Shown: positions 27,714 to 38,300 of the stretch, piece by piece | Numbering within the stretch: the first letter of the stretch is position 1 | Layout: each line of letters begins with the position of its first letter | Position numbers and translations under genes: made by a program | From: Hyphomicrobiales bacterium | GTDB taxonomy: Bacteria > Pseudomonadota > Alphaproteobacteria > Rhizobiales > OSC116 | Direction of reading: 5' to 3' | NCBI GenBank assembly: GCA_013214705.1 | Contig: JABSRZ010000008.1 | Location: 124,001-188,000, forward strand | DNA: 64,000 nt | The notes under the pieces: model-generated | The model's database searches: none | Told to the model about the DNA's origin: nothing | Seen by the model: only the letters and a program-made list of their open reading frames with translations

Positions 27714-29807
27714 TTGGCTTTACACTTGGCGGCTCGACTTCATGCCTTTGTCCATGGATTGTTTCGTTCAAGCGATGAATTAGAAACTCGCGAGCTTTTC
27801 GACAAGGTCAATGCTCTATTTCGGCAAAATAAATTGAGCAATAAAGAGGCTCGACTTGATTTAGTTTATAATATTGTTTCTGTTGTTCTGGTTGAGTTCC
27901 AAATTGACCCGCAGCACCCTCAGGCAAAAGTTATAATTGAACTTATATTGGACATATTCAATTACGAGGGGTTTTTTATACTGCCAAATATAGATTGGCG
28001 TGAGCGTAAATCTGTCTCTGCGTATTGGGAGCTTCGAGACCAGATAAACGTCCAACTCAATCTAATTGAAGATTTTTATAAAACTAAAACAATAATCACT
28101 TTGGCAATTATTGGTTTTCTTGAGCCAATTTATTCTGCCTGCCCTTCGTTGCTGTCTTCAGTATCATCAGACACAGATATTACTGTATCAACTGATTTGG
28201 TGCGGAACTTTGGCGATATTGGCGAAGTGACTGAAGCAGTCCTGATAAATGCATTTGATTTGGCGTTGGAAGATGCGGGTTTGTTTGCGCGTTTATCGAC
28301 ACGACTTGAGCAAAATCTAGTCATCGCCTCGGGGGGTAATCCTGCTGATCCAAGAGCCCATGCGAAGGCCTTTAAAACACCGACAAAATCTGATATTAAA
28401 GATGCGAAAAATCTGGCTACCACCTACCTTAACGGCACACCACTGCTTAGGCTATTTCTACAAAAAGTTGATTTTTCGATTCCAACGGAGTCACGGTTCG
28501 AGCATCATCATATCATTGCAGGCAGTGGTCATGGTAAAACCCAAACATTACAATATCTCATAGCAAAGGATTTGAAAGCCGTTGCCAAAGGCCAACGCAG
28601 TGTCATTGTGCTTGATAGCCAAGGTGATCTTATCCGCAACATATCTAATATGGCAGAATTTGCCGAAGGTGGCCCGTTGCACGATAAAGTGATTATCATT
28701 GACCCTACCGATGTCGAATGGCCGGTATCACTCAATTTATTCGACGTAGGCATTGAACGATTGCAAAACTATGCTCCGTTGGAGCGTGAACGGCTTACAA
28801 ATTCAATTCTTGAGTTATATGATTTTGTATTAGGCACATTATTGTCGGCAGAAATGACTCAAAAACAAAATGTTATTTTCCGATATGTCACTCGTTTGAT
28901 GCTGCACATTCCAAATGCAACCATTCATACGCTTCGGGAATTAATGGAACCAAACAGCCAAATCAAATTTGCAAAAGACATTGCAAAATTGTCTGGTACG
29001 GCAAAACGGTTTTTTGAAACGGAATTTGCTTCCAAGGAATTTGAGCAAACCAAGAAGCAAGTGCTACGTCGTTTATGGGGCATATTGGAAAACCAAACAT
29101 TTGAACGGATGTTTTCCCATCCGAAAACCAAGCTTGATTTGTTTACTGCAATGAATACAGGCAAGGTTATTTTAATCAATACCGCAAAGGACCTATTGAA
29201 GGAACAAGGCTCGCAAATATTTGGGCGTTTTTTTATAGCTATGATTTCGCAAGCCGCACAAGAAAGGGCGATTTTACCAGAGAATAAAAGAATGCCCACA
29301 TTTGTGTATATTGATGAGGCTTCTGATTATTTTGACCGCAATATTGGCATCATTTTAAGCCAGGCCCGGAAATACAATGTCGGAATGATACTCGCCCATC
29401 AATATCTTGGTCAGTTAGATGTGAAGTTGCAAGAAGCGTTTGCAGCCAATACGTCGATTAAATTTGCCGGAGGCGTTTCGGCAAGAGACGCTCGCACACT
29501 GTCACAAATGCTTTATTGTGATCCGAATCTAATCGAAAGTCAGCCCAAAGGTAGTTTTGCAGCCTATATTCGTGGGGTGACCAAAAGTGCTTTGCCATTG
29601 TCGTTCCCATTTGGTTATTTAGAAAACCAGCCGTCAATGACCAGTGAACAACGAAAAGCACTCCAAAAAGTCATGAGGCGACGGCATGCAGTTTACTATA
29701 CAGAATTGGATATCGCCAACGGCGATATTAAATCAGGCGAGGCAGAGGAATTGGATACGACTAAGAAACCAGATGACGTTTCGACCGATGCAGGTAGTGA
29801 GTGGTGA
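27714..29807 (+). CDS. VirD4/TraG-like DNA-transfer ATPase
   Basis: A 697-residue P-loop ATPase of the conjugative coupling-protein/HerA clan. Walker A GSGHGKTQT lies near residue 270, a conserved IVLDSQGDL about 30 residues later, and Walker B FVYIDEASDYF near 530, followed by the arginine-rich QARKYNVGMILAHQYLGQ. The N-terminal 260 residues are unusual and lack clear transmembrane helices; the membrane part may be supplied by the coupled upstream gene. Such ATPases pump relaxase-bound DNA. TTG start, coupled. No relaxase is visible in the window. Confidence 0.85.
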   Translation: MALHLAARLHAFVHGLFRSSDELETRELFDKVNALFRQNKLSNKEARLDLVYNIVSVVLVEFQIDPQHPQAKVIIELILDIFNYEGFFILPNIDWRERKSVSAYWELRDQINVQLNLIEDFYKTKTIITLAIIGFLEPIYSACPSLLSSVSSDTDITVSTDLVRNFGDIGEVTEAVLINAFDLALEDAGLFARLSTRLEQNLVIASGGNPADPRAHAKAFKTPTKSDIKDAKNLATTYLNGTPLLRLFLQKVDFSIPTESRFEHHHIIAGSGHGKTQTLQYLIAKDLKAVAKGQRSVIVLDSQGDLIRNISNMAEFAEGGPLHDKVIIIDPTDVEWPVSLNLFDVGIERLQNYAPLERERLTNSILELYDFVLGTLLSAEMTQKQNVIFRYVTRLMLHIPNATIHTLRELMEPNSQIKFAKDIAKLSGTAKRFFETEFASKEFEQTKKQVLRRLWGILENQTFERMFSHPKTKLDLFTAMNTGKVILINTAKDLLKEQGSQIFGRFFIAMISQAAQERAILPENKRMPTFVYIDEASDYFDRNIGIILSQARKYNVGMILAHQYLGQLDVKLQEAFAANTSIKFAGGVSARDARTLSQMLYCDPNLIESQPKGSFAAYIRGVTKSALPLSFPFGYLENQPSMTSEQRKALQKVMRRRHAVYYTELDIANGDIKSGEAEELDTTKKPDDVSTDAGSEW

Positions 29808-29810
29808 CGG

Positions 29811-30785
29811 ATGGTTGACAATGATTTTGATGCTATACAGCGCCGAAGCAGAACTCGGCCAACCACAACCAACAAACGAGTGACTGCTCAACCGCGCGAC
29901 ATTTTGTGGTTTGAAAAAATTCATCAACACGGCCCACTTTCAACATCTTTTTTGCATGGTTTTTCGAAGCACAATCATCACAGCGAAAAAAGCACCAACC
30001 AAAGGCTCACTGATCTTTTTAATGAAGACAATACTCCACAGCATGGAACATTTCTGCAACGGCCACACCAGCAATTGAGAACCATAGACAGTCGATACAA
30101 TGAACTTGTCTATGATTTAACGCCAGCTTCAATTTCTATGTTAAAAAAGGCAGAACTTTGGAAAAAGCAATCAACAAAAAGATCCGGCCCATGGCTTCAT
30201 AATTATATGGTTAGTTGTATTACGGCATCTATCGAACTAGCTACTTCGGAGCGTGAGGAAATTACTTTTATTCCACAATCTAAAATCTTGGCTCGTGCAA
30301 ATACTGAATTAAAATATTCAACCCAATTTGTTGAACCAAATAATGGCAAGACGATAACCAAGGACATAATTCCTGATGCGTTATTTGGGTTGGAATATAA
30401 ACATTCAGGGAAAAGTTATTTTCGGTTCTTTCTGGTCGAAGCCGACCGAGGAACAGAACCATCCACCACGAAAAACTTCAATCGAAAAAGTCACTTGCGA
30501 AATCTATTGCAATATGAAGATTATATTGGCAATGGCCGATATAAAAACCATCTCAATTTAACTGCGCCCTTGCTAGTTTTGAATGTGTTTTCTGACAGGA
30601 TAAAACTAAAAAAAATGATAGATTTGATTGAGACAGCATCATCTTCAAGAGGCAACCCCTATATGTTGTTTCAATATTTTGAGGAATTTGATGAAAGTTT
30701 CAAGCCACCCAAACCAAATTTCAGTTTACTAAACTCTGGATGGCAAAGAGCAGGAAAATCGGATTTTAATATTGGTGAAATATAA
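29811..30785 (+). CDS. replication-relaxation family protein
   Basis: A 324-residue protein matching the replication-relaxation (Replic_Relax, PF13814) pattern: an N-terminal winged-helix region (about 30-110) and a nuclease-like core with FFLVEADRGTEP near residue 205. Proteins of this family occur on plasmids and conjugative elements and are proposed to initiate DNA processing or replication. The start is 3 bases after the ATPase stop, so the three-gene unit 27197-30785 is one operon. It could stand in for the missing relaxase; this is inference. Confidence 0.8.
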   Translation: MVDNDFDAIQRRSRTRPTTTNKRVTAQPRDILWFEKIHQHGPLSTSFLHGFSKHNHHSEKSTNQRLTDLFNEDNTPQHGTFLQRPHQQLRTIDSRYNELVYDLTPASISMLKKAELWKKQSTKRSGPWLHNYMVSCITASIELATSEREEITFIPQSKILARANTELKYSTQFVEPNNGKTITKDIIPDALFGLEYKHSGKSYFRFFLVEADRGTEPSTTKNFNRKSHLRNLLQYEDYIGNGRYKNHLNLTAPLLVLNVFSDRIKLKKMIDLIETASSSRGNPYMLFQYFEEFDESFKPPKPNFSLLNSGWQRAGKSDFNIGEI

Positions 30786-30852
30786 CAGTCACGAACGAAT
30801 ACATAAATTTTTATATACATACCAATTTATTGGTGGCAAGAATATCTTGTAT

Positions 30853-32178
30853 TTACTCTTCCCTAAACGCCCTATTAATTTGATCTAAAAGCGGTTTCAA
30901 TAAATAGTTCATTGTGGTTCTGTCTTTGGTTTTTATAAACACTTCGGCTGGCATACCAGGAATGAGCTTTAACTGCCCAAGCTTTGACATTTCTTCCTGG
31001 TTAATTTTAATGATGAGTTGATAGAATACTCCGCCGGTTACTCTATCTTGAATTACATTTGCTGATATATTGTCGACCACACCATCTAACTCTGGTGTGG
31101 TTTTTTGGTTAAATGCCGAAAGGCGAACGGATGCCAACTGGCCGATAAACACCTGATCGATATTCACTGGATCGAGCTTTGTTTCGATTATCAGGTTTGT
31201 ATCTTGCGGTATGATTTGCATTAATTCAGTAGCGGAGGTAATGACACCCCCAACCGTATGCAGTTGAGAATTATGCACGATGCCGGAGATAGGGCTGACA
31301 ATGTCTATACGCCCCAATTGGTTGAGCGAAGATATCTTTTGTTGTTCAAGTTCCTGAATTTGGCCATCCATTTGCTTTAATTCTGATAGCACTCTTTCGA
31401 GATGATCTTGTTTTATCTGCACCATTTTAATTTCAGTTTCGCCATTGGAGGCCTTAATGCGGGCTATTTCAAACAATCGTTCGGCCATTTCGCCCTCAAT
31501 TTGCAGGCTTTCACGTTGCTTGATTTGCAATTGAATCTTTGTTGAGTGACCGTTTCTTTCGAGTTTTTTTACTGAGTTGAGTTCATCATTTACGATATCA
31601 AACTGTTGTTGTTTGGTTTTCTGAATGGCAACTAGGCCATTAATTTGTTCGCCGTTTTGTTGTATTTTTTTATTCAACAGAGATATTTGTGAGTTTAGCA
31701 TTTCGCGCCGTGTCGCGAATAGGCGTTTTTGCGAGGCAACCATTTGCTTTACGTTTTCGTGAGTTATTTGATTGCTTAGACCTTCTGGGATCATCAATTC
31801 AGCTGAACCATCGCGTTCAGCGATTAAACTCACCCGATTAATTCGATATTCAATCAATCGGTTTTCTATTATCGCTAAATTTGCCCTTAAGGACGTATCA
31901 TCTAACCGCACCAAAACATCAGACGCTTTAACCACATCGCCATCTTGCACATAAATCTGGGCAATAAGCCCGCCATCTAGATGCTGAACAGATTTTGGCT
32001 TGCCTTCTACCACCACTTGGCCTTGCGCTATTACTGCACCAGATATTTTGGCAATTGTCGCCCAGCCACCAATGCCGAATATTAACAAAATAATGGCAAT
32101 TAAGCCGCTGAATATATAAGGCATAAAGCTTGATGTGTTTTTTGTATCCGAAGCTTGAGAGATTTGAATATCAGACAT
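30853..32178 (-). CDS. HlyD-family type I secretion adaptor (membrane fusion protein)
   Basis: A 441-residue membrane fusion protein linking the ABC exporter to an outer-membrane channel. An N-terminal transmembrane helix (about 22-45) is followed by a biotinyl-lipoyl half-motif (VQHLDGGLIAQIYVQDGDVV), a long coiled-coil hairpin (about 120-280) and the C-terminal GVVDNISANVIQDRVTGGVF region with GMPAEVFIKT. Its start overlaps the end of the ABC gene by one base. No TolC-like gene is in the window, so the channel must be encoded elsewhere. Confidence 0.95.
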   Translation of the reverse strand: MSDIQISQASDTKNTSSFMPYIFSGLIAIILLIFGIGGWATIAKISGAVIAQGQVVVEGKPKSVQHLDGGLIAQIYVQDGDVVKASDVLVRLDDTSLRANLAIIENRLIEYRINRVSLIAERDGSAELMIPEGLSNQITHENVKQMVASQKRLFATRREMLNSQISLLNKKIQQNGEQINGLVAIQKTKQQQFDIVNDELNSVKKLERNGHSTKIQLQIKQRESLQIEGEMAERLFEIARIKASNGETEIKMVQIKQDHLERVLSELKQMDGQIQELEQQKISSLNQLGRIDIVSPISGIVHNSQLHTVGGVITSATELMQIIPQDTNLIIETKLDPVNIDQVFIGQLASVRLSAFNQKTTPELDGVVDNISANVIQDRVTGGVFYQLIIKINQEEMSKLGQLKLIPGMPAEVFIKTKDRTTMNYLLKPLLDQINRAFREE

Positions 32179-33920
32179 TATTTCACACCTGCAATTTTTT
32201 TATTTTTAGGCTGAGTGACTTGCTTGAGGACTTTGTCTTTTGGCCCAAATGCGCTTTGGCGGCCATCTTTTATCATCAATAACATATCTACCGATGCAAT
32301 GGCGCTGGGCCGATGAGTTAGCACGATGGCAATGTTGCCGCGTTCTCTAATGCCCTTAATTGCTTTTGTAAGGGCTATGTCGCCTTCGGAATCCAAATTG
32401 GCATTTGGCTCATCCAGCACGATAATCTTTGGGTCTCTAAACAAGGCTCTGGCAAGTGCCACACGTTGTTTTTGCCCACCCGATATAAACGCACCAGCTT
32501 CGCCAATTTCGGTCTCATAACCGTTTGGCATGGATTTGATGACATCGTGAACATATGCGTTTTTGGCGGCTGCAACAATTTCCTCATCTGTGGCGCTTGG
32601 GTCAAACCGAGCAATATTTTGTTTTACAGTTCCGTTTAACAATTCTATATTTTGTGGCAAATAACCAAGATATTTACCCAGCTCATCCATATCCCATTGG
32701 TTTAATGTACTACCATCTATGCGAATGCTGCCGTTACTTAGCTCTACAATGCCGACAATGGCCTTTGCCAAGGTGGATTTTCCCGAAGCACTCGCGCCTA
32801 TAATGCCCAGCGCTTGCCCGGGGTTTAAACTGAAATTTATGTTTTCTAACAACGCTATATTTTGTGGTTGCAACCTCACATATAGTTCAGAGACTTCTAA
32901 CTTTGCAACAGGTACAGGCAGCTCTAGCTTCTGCATTTGCATAGGCGTTTGCGCAAATAATAGTTTTAGTTGTTTGTACGAATTTCTGGCGGTTACAAAA
33001 CCTTTCCATTGGCCTATCGCTTGGTCTATAGGCGTTAGGGCTCGCCCCATAATAATCGAAGCCGCAATCATCGTGCCGGGAGTAATTTCTTGTTCGATAG
33101 CCAGCCATGCGCCAACGGCTAAAACGGCAGATTGCAGAAACATTCTAAACATCTTCGAAACTGAGGTCAAAGCACCCGATTTGTCACTGGCCATTGTTTG
33201 TAGTGACAAAGTTTTTTTGTGCTTCTCATACCAGTAGGATTCGATGTTATTCTGCATGCCCATGGCGGTGATGCTTTGTGCGTTTCTATGAGCCAGATTA
33301 GCGAAAGCAGATGCCTCGTTATCCATAATATTTGCGTCAGAGATTTTGGTTTTGGTCGAAAATTCATTTATCAGCGCCAGTGAAAATACAATAATCGCCC
33401 CGGCGGTGGCCAGAAGACCTAAATAGAAATGAAACATGAATATTATGAATAAATAAATCGGCACCCATGGCATATCAAATAAGGACACAGGTCCAGGACC
33501 AGACAAAAACTGACGCAAAAACTTCAAATCGTTAAGCGGCAGTTTTTTTTGAGAGTGGCCAATCTTGATAGATTGACTAAGCCATTCCTTAAAACTGATA
33601 CGGCTTAACTTATCGTCCAATCGCAACCCAATTCTCACCAATAAGCGGGAACGAATAAACTCTAAACCGCCCATAAAACTATAAAGCACAATAATTAAAA
33701 TGGTGAGTGCGATAAGCGTGGGTACAGATTTGCTTGGCAAAACCCTATCGTAAATTTGCAACATGAATAATGAGCCAGTTAACATGAGCAAATTAATGAC
33801 TAAGCTAAATAACAAGATGGATGTAAATGCACTTTTACAGCTATGCAACGCTTGTTGAACAACTTTTGTCAATTGGCGCGAACCAAAGTCCGCGCCATTA
33901 GATTCACCTGGAGATAACAT
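32178..33920 (-). CDS. type I secretion ABC permease/ATPase (PrtD type)
   Basis: A 580-residue fused ABC transporter half. The membrane domain (about 35-320) has about six helices and lacks the C39-like peptidase domain, as in PrtD/AprD exporters. The ATPase domain has Walker A GASASGKST, signature ISGGQKQRVALARAL and Walker B IIVLDEPNANLD. It exports the RTX protein encoded immediately upstream (20-base gap) together with the HlyD-type adaptor. Confidence 0.95.
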   Translation of the reverse strand: MLSPGESNGADFGSRQLTKVVQQALHSCKSAFTSILLFSLVINLLMLTGSLFMLQIYDRVLPSKSVPTLIALTILIIVLYSFMGGLEFIRSRLLVRIGLRLDDKLSRISFKEWLSQSIKIGHSQKKLPLNDLKFLRQFLSGPGPVSLFDMPWVPIYLFIIFMFHFYLGLLATAGAIIVFSLALINEFSTKTKISDANIMDNEASAFANLAHRNAQSITAMGMQNNIESYWYEKHKKTLSLQTMASDKSGALTSVSKMFRMFLQSAVLAVGAWLAIEQEITPGTMIAASIIMGRALTPIDQAIGQWKGFVTARNSYKQLKLLFAQTPMQMQKLELPVPVAKLEVSELYVRLQPQNIALLENINFSLNPGQALGIIGASASGKSTLAKAIVGIVELSNGSIRIDGSTLNQWDMDELGKYLGYLPQNIELLNGTVKQNIARFDPSATDEEIVAAAKNAYVHDVIKSMPNGYETEIGEAGAFISGGQKQRVALARALFRDPKIIVLDEPNANLDSEGDIALTKAIKGIRERGNIAIVLTHRPSAIASVDMLLMIKDGRQSAFGPKDKVLKQVTQPKNKKIAGVK

Positions 33921-33939
33921 ATATTGGTATTAGCTCACT

Positions 33940-36900
33940 CTATACAAAATTGAAATCATCAGCATTGAGACTTGCCATAGTCACTCCCTCCAATGTAATT
34001 GAATTATTGGCATCAAAGTCTATGTAAGTAGTGCCTGCCCATTCGCTCATATATGTTTGCAATTGCGAGTATGAAGATACACCTAGCCCTTCAAGTTTGA
34101 CAATGTCGCCAAAGGCAGAGCCAGCATTAAAATCACCGATAATATCATGCCCTAAATTGGTGCGGAATATGAATGTGTCATCACCTATACCACCCATAGC
34201 AAAGTCGTCACCATTGCCCAGATCGATTTGGTCATCTCCACCATAACCAAACACTGTGTCATCACCGGCTTGGCTGGTAATAATATCATCACCAGTTGTG
34301 CCGTAGATCTGGTCATCACCAGCGGTTCCGTCTATCACGTTAGTGCCGCCACCGGCAGGAGTATTTGTGAAAGTAAAGTTCGTTTCCGTTAAGTTAGCAA
34401 TGTCAATATTTTCAAGCATGATGTAGTTATTCGCATCAAACACAATCGCTGCATTAGTTCCCCATTGTTGTAAATCTAAACCTGCAAATGAAGTCTCACC
34501 AATAACATCAATTTCTAACTTATCATCACTAACATTAAAATCACCAATCATGTCAGCACCATCATTATCGGCAAACAAAAATACATCAGCGCCACCATTG
34601 CCAATGAGGAAATCATCTCCTGCACCACCGTTAAACAATTCATCGCTTGTAGTACCATAAAGGCTATCGTCAGCCGTTGTGCCGTTAACTTCAATCGGTG
34701 TGCCGCCCACTGGTGGCGCGTTTACAAATGTAAAGTTTGCTTCTGTTAAATTCGCAACATCAACACTTTCAAGCATTATATAATTATTGGCATCAAATAC
34801 GATTGCAGCATTTGTGCCCCACTGTTGCAAATCTAAGCCTGCAAAGGATGTAGCACCAACAACATCAATCTCCAATTTGTCATTACTAACATCAAAATCA
34901 CCAATTAAGTCGGCACCATCATTATCAGCAAACATAAATACATCTGCACCACCATTACCAACAATAAAGTCATCACCAGTCCCAGCGTTGATTATATCAT
35001 CACCAGTGGTTCCGTACAGCGTATCATCGCCTGTCGTACCGGTTATTTGTCCTGCGCCAGCGCTATTGTCTATTGCCAACAACTCACTTTTAGTTAATAC
35101 ATCACCGTTCGCAAATTGATATTCTTCTATTTGTTTATATGAATATGAAAACTGATCTTTTATCGTTAGACTGCCAGCTTCACCAATAAATGTAATAATA
35201 ATATCTTTACTTGTCGTCGAGATAACTAAATCACTTTGGCTAATACCTGCACCGAAAACAACTTTATCTAGATTGCTGTACGATACCACCTGCACTTTTT
35301 CTTCAACAGTGTCGTTACCATCTCCTAGATTATAGATATAGGTGTCGTCACCATCACGGCCAACCAGCGTATCATCACCAAGCCCGCCCGAAATTGTATC
35401 ATCAGTATGAAAGCCAAGTAAATTATCGTCCCCATCTGAAGATTCTAGTAGTTTGGAGCGGATATCCGCTGCTGTCCAAATGGTACCATCAGAAAATTCA
35501 TAGGTTTCAATAATGTCGTATGAACCATAACCTAGACCACCATAATTAAACTGGTTTTGAACCACAAGAGTGTCACTTGCGCCCACAAAACTAATAGTTA
35601 AATCTGTACCATCATGTTCTAAAACAACATCAGCAGGTGCAATTAAATTTCCGAATATAACTTTATCTACATTACTGTAGCTGACAATTTTAACATCATC
35701 GTCAATTGAGTCATTGCCATCACCAATGTTAAAGTGATAAACATCATCGCCATCACGGCCGGAGAAGTGGTCGTTCCCTAAACTATTTACGAAAACATCA
35801 TCTGTATGGAATCCGGTAATAACATCGTCACCATCTGTTTCCACTAAAAGCTTCAAGCGGATGTCATCTGCTGTCCAAACTGTGCCATCATCAAATTCAA
35901 ATTTTTCAATCTGTTTTGCACCAGAGGTCAAACCACCCCAGGTGAAATGATCAATAACTGTAATTTTATCGGTCGAATTTACAAACGTAATTTCAAGATT
36001 GTCACCCACCATGGTTAAAATTAAATCTGCCGAGGAGATGTTATTAATAAACTTGATTTTATCAGTTTCCCCAGTAAATCCATTAGACACATTTTCTGAA
36101 ATAGTGTCTTGGCCATCACCAGCACCAAATATATAAGTGTCCGACCCATCATTTCCGTGTAATTCATCATTACCTAGGCCACCATAAATTACATCATTAG
36201 ATGCGCCAGGGTTAATCAAATCATCCCCATCTGTGCCAATTTCGAATCTCTCAGCCGAAGCAATAACACCAACAAAGTCAATATCACCAGCAGAAAAACC
36301 TTTTGCAAGCATAATAGCTGCGACGGCTTGTAGAGCAGTTTCTCCATTTTCAGGAACAAATATGTTCTTCACCATGCCGGCCAACATCGCGATATCAAGT
36401 AAAGATTCGTTATATTCGGCAGTGCCTTGTGCCAAAAAGCTCGCATTTGCCAAAACGTTAAACAAACCATCAAAATCACCAACAATTCCATTATTGTTGA
36501 TATTATAGCCCAGTAACAGCATCTCCGGGGCTGGAATAACAAACGGAACTTCGATGCCGTCAGCGTGCCATATTTTAATTCCAGACAATGGAAGCTGAAC
36601 TAAAAACCTTAGGCTCATCGATGAAATAATTTTATTGTAATACACTTCTAGTGCTGCACCTGCATCGGGACCTGGGTCGTTCGACGCACCTTCGGCGGTT
36701 ACAAACGTTTGCCCATGCAATGCCTCTAAGAAGCCTAAATGTTGCGCATCAATATTATTGCCCCTGCTATCACTCACCACAGTGTTAACATTCGCCCAAT
36801 CTAATATAAGCGCCTCAACCTCCAATATTAATTCACTATATGATTTGGTTGTTGCATTTCGTACAAAAGTTTCAACGCTGGCTCGCAGAGTTTCATCATT

Positions 36901-38241
36901 TGTCATGGCTGTATGTAAACCTGTCAATGTTCCATAACCAACTAGCTCGGGTAACATTGTAACATTATCGGCATGCACAACATTATCACCATAAGCAAAT
37001 ATAGTTTGCACTTGGTCATTTTCAAACCAAATATCAACAATAGAACCAGATCCATTTGCACTTTCAAACGTACTTTCGTGGCTTAGCCAATTGCCATCTT
37101 CCCATTTGTCAATATAGCTGGCTTCCAGATCAATTGATGTAATACCTTGGCTGGCTAAACTGCTTAACTCGCTTGCTTCACTTATGCCATTTCCGTTTGC
37201 GTCTTGCCAAAGCAATAAATCGGAATAAACCGAATCGTTAGCGTCTATAACACCGTCAGCGTTGTCATCATGCTGTGCAAGGCTGGTAAAGCCATTGACA
37301 TATTGCCCTCCAAATAGTTCTGACAAATCATCTATCTGGCCGTTGCCATTTATATCTAATGCCAAAAATGCATCATCCGGTGCAATCCAAGCGGTTTTTT
37401 CAGCAAAACCATTTTCGTTCAAATCAAAATACGCATTGCTATTTTCTAACGAGATAATGTCGAGGCCGTCGCCATCTAAGTCCAACACCAGAGGGCTAAT
37501 AACAGGGTTAGTAAATGGGTTATTTGGGTTCAACCAGTCTGGTAAAGGTGAACCTTCTTCAGCAAACAGGCCGCCTTCGCCAAACAAAATGCCATTTTTT
37601 CCGAACAATCCATCATCGCCAAATAATTGGCCATTTTTTCCGTATAATCCATCATCTCCAAATATCGGGCCATTTGGCCCATATGCACCTAAACCTATAG
37701 CACCGCCTCCTGCTTCAATGCGATCCATTAAACCAGTTCCACCACCCATAGTAGGATCATAATCCCCCATTCCAGTTTGGTCTAGTGGATTGCTAAACTC
37801 TTCATCAAAGCCCGGTGCCGTATGGGTTAATGGGGGTATTGTAAGACCAGCCGCTTCCAGCGCACCTCTTGCAAAAGTATTACTATTTTGGGTAAGTGGT
37901 CTATATTCATACCCCTCCGAATTAATAAGATCTTTATAGGCCTGTATAGCTTCCCATTCCTGACTAAGATCATTCCCACTAGCAATTTCTTGACGAGGCA
38001 ACAAAGCATCCGCAGCATTATCCACCCGTTCAGTCGCGTCAACTGCACCAAATTGCGAGTCCTCATTATTGCTAGATAGCAGTTCTTCAGAAATGGCTGC
38101 GGACGCCGCATCGATACCTTCTTTTTCATCAAATGGATGCGCATCGATTACCGAATGGTTGCCGTCGTTATCTATGTAGTGAATAGCAATATGGTATCTA
38201 TTAAGCGCCACGTAAGTATATGTTATATAGATCTCAGACAT
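33940..38241 (-). CDS. large RTX (hemolysin-type calcium-binding) secreted protein
   Basis: A 1433-residue T1SS substrate. After an unrecognised N-terminus (1-250; no signal peptide) comes LVLDLDGDGLDIISLE and EF-hand-like calcium loops (FLALDINGNGQID, AQHDDNADGVIDANDS) as in FrpC-like proteins. From about residue 675 there are GGxGxD-type nonapeptide runs (GGLGNDELHGNDGSDTYIF) alternating with hemolysin-related 100-140-residue blocks. Three similar blocks end in EFxDGTxWTAxDIRxKLL, and two nearly identical 119-residue blocks precede the C-terminal secretion signal. AGGAAT precedes ATG. It is first in the operon with the exporter. Likely an adhesin or toxin-like surface protein; the activity is unknown. 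Confidence 0.93.
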   Translation of the reverse strand: MSEIYITYTYVALNRYHIAIHYIDNDGNHSVIDAHPFDEKEGIDAASAAISEELLSSNNEDSQFGAVDATERVDNAADALLPRQEIASGNDLSQEWEAIQAYKDLINSEGYEYRPLTQNSNTFARGALEAAGLTIPPLTHTAPGFDEEFSNPLDQTGMGDYDPTMGGGTGLMDRIEAGGGAIGLGAYGPNGPIFGDDGLYGKNGQLFGDDGLFGKNGILFGEGGLFAEEGSPLPDWLNPNNPFTNPVISPLVLDLDGDGLDIISLENSNAYFDLNENGFAEKTAWIAPDDAFLALDINGNGQIDDLSELFGGQYVNGFTSLAQHDDNADGVIDANDSVYSDLLLWQDANGNGISEASELSSLASQGITSIDLEASYIDKWEDGNWLSHESTFESANGSGSIVDIWFENDQVQTIFAYGDNVVHADNVTMLPELVGYGTLTGLHTAMTNDETLRASVETFVRNATTKSYSELILEVEALILDWANVNTVVSDSRGNNIDAQHLGFLEALHGQTFVTAEGASNDPGPDAGAALEVYYNKIISSMSLRFLVQLPLSGIKIWHADGIEVPFVIPAPEMLLLGYNINNNGIVGDFDGLFNVLANASFLAQGTAEYNESLLDIAMLAGMVKNIFVPENGETALQAVAAIMLAKGFSAGDIDFVGVIASAERFEIGTDGDDLINPGASNDVIYGGLGNDELHGNDGSDTYIFGAGDGQDTISENVSNGFTGETDKIKFINNISSADLILTMVGDNLEITFVNSTDKITVIDHFTWGGLTSGAKQIEKFEFDDGTVWTADDIRLKLLVETDGDDVITGFHTDDVFVNSLGNDHFSGRDGDDVYHFNIGDGNDSIDDDVKIVSYSNVDKVIFGNLIAPADVVLEHDGTDLTISFVGASDTLVVQNQFNYGGLGYGSYDIIETYEFSDGTIWTAADIRSKLLESSDGDDNLLGFHTDDTISGGLGDDTLVGRDGDDTYIYNLGDGNDTVEEKVQVVSYSNLDKVVFGAGISQSDLVISTTSKDIIITFIGEAGSLTIKDQFSYSYKQIEEYQFANGDVLTKSELLAIDNSAGAGQITGTTGDDTLYGTTGDDIINAGTGDDFIVGNGGADVFMFADNDGADLIGDFDVSNDKLEIDVVGATSFAGLDLQQWGTNAAIVFDANNYIMLESVDVANLTEANFTFVNAPPVGGTPIEVNGTTADDSLYGTTSDELFNGGAGDDFLIGNGGADVFLFADNDGADMIGDFNVSDDKLEIDVIGETSFAGLDLQQWGTNAAIVFDANNYIMLENIDIANLTETNFTFTNTPAGGGTNVIDGTAGDDQIYGTTGDDIITSQAGDDTVFGYGGDDQIDLGNGDDFAMGGIGDDTFIFRTNLGHDIIGDFNAGSAFGDIVKLEGLGVSSYSQLQTYMSEWAGTTYIDFDANNSITLEGVTMASLNADDFNFV
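34370..35060 (-). repeat. two near-identical 119-codon RTX blocks
   Basis: Blocks starting near 34372 and 34729, about 357 bp apart, encode GNGGADVF, FAGLDLQQWGTNAAIVFDAN and NYIMLE with only scattered changes. This indicates a recent tandem duplication or gene conversion within the RTX gene. Confidence 0.8.
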
Positions 38242-38300
38242 TTGATTATTCCTTTTTAAAAAATCGTTTAGTGATATTTATTTATAAATTTTTTGGTTAC

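Noticed and set aside
37262-37762. 166-codon plus-strand frame inside the RTX gene
   Set aside because: Antisense shadow of Gly/Asp-rich repeats; proline/serine-rich low-complexity sequence.
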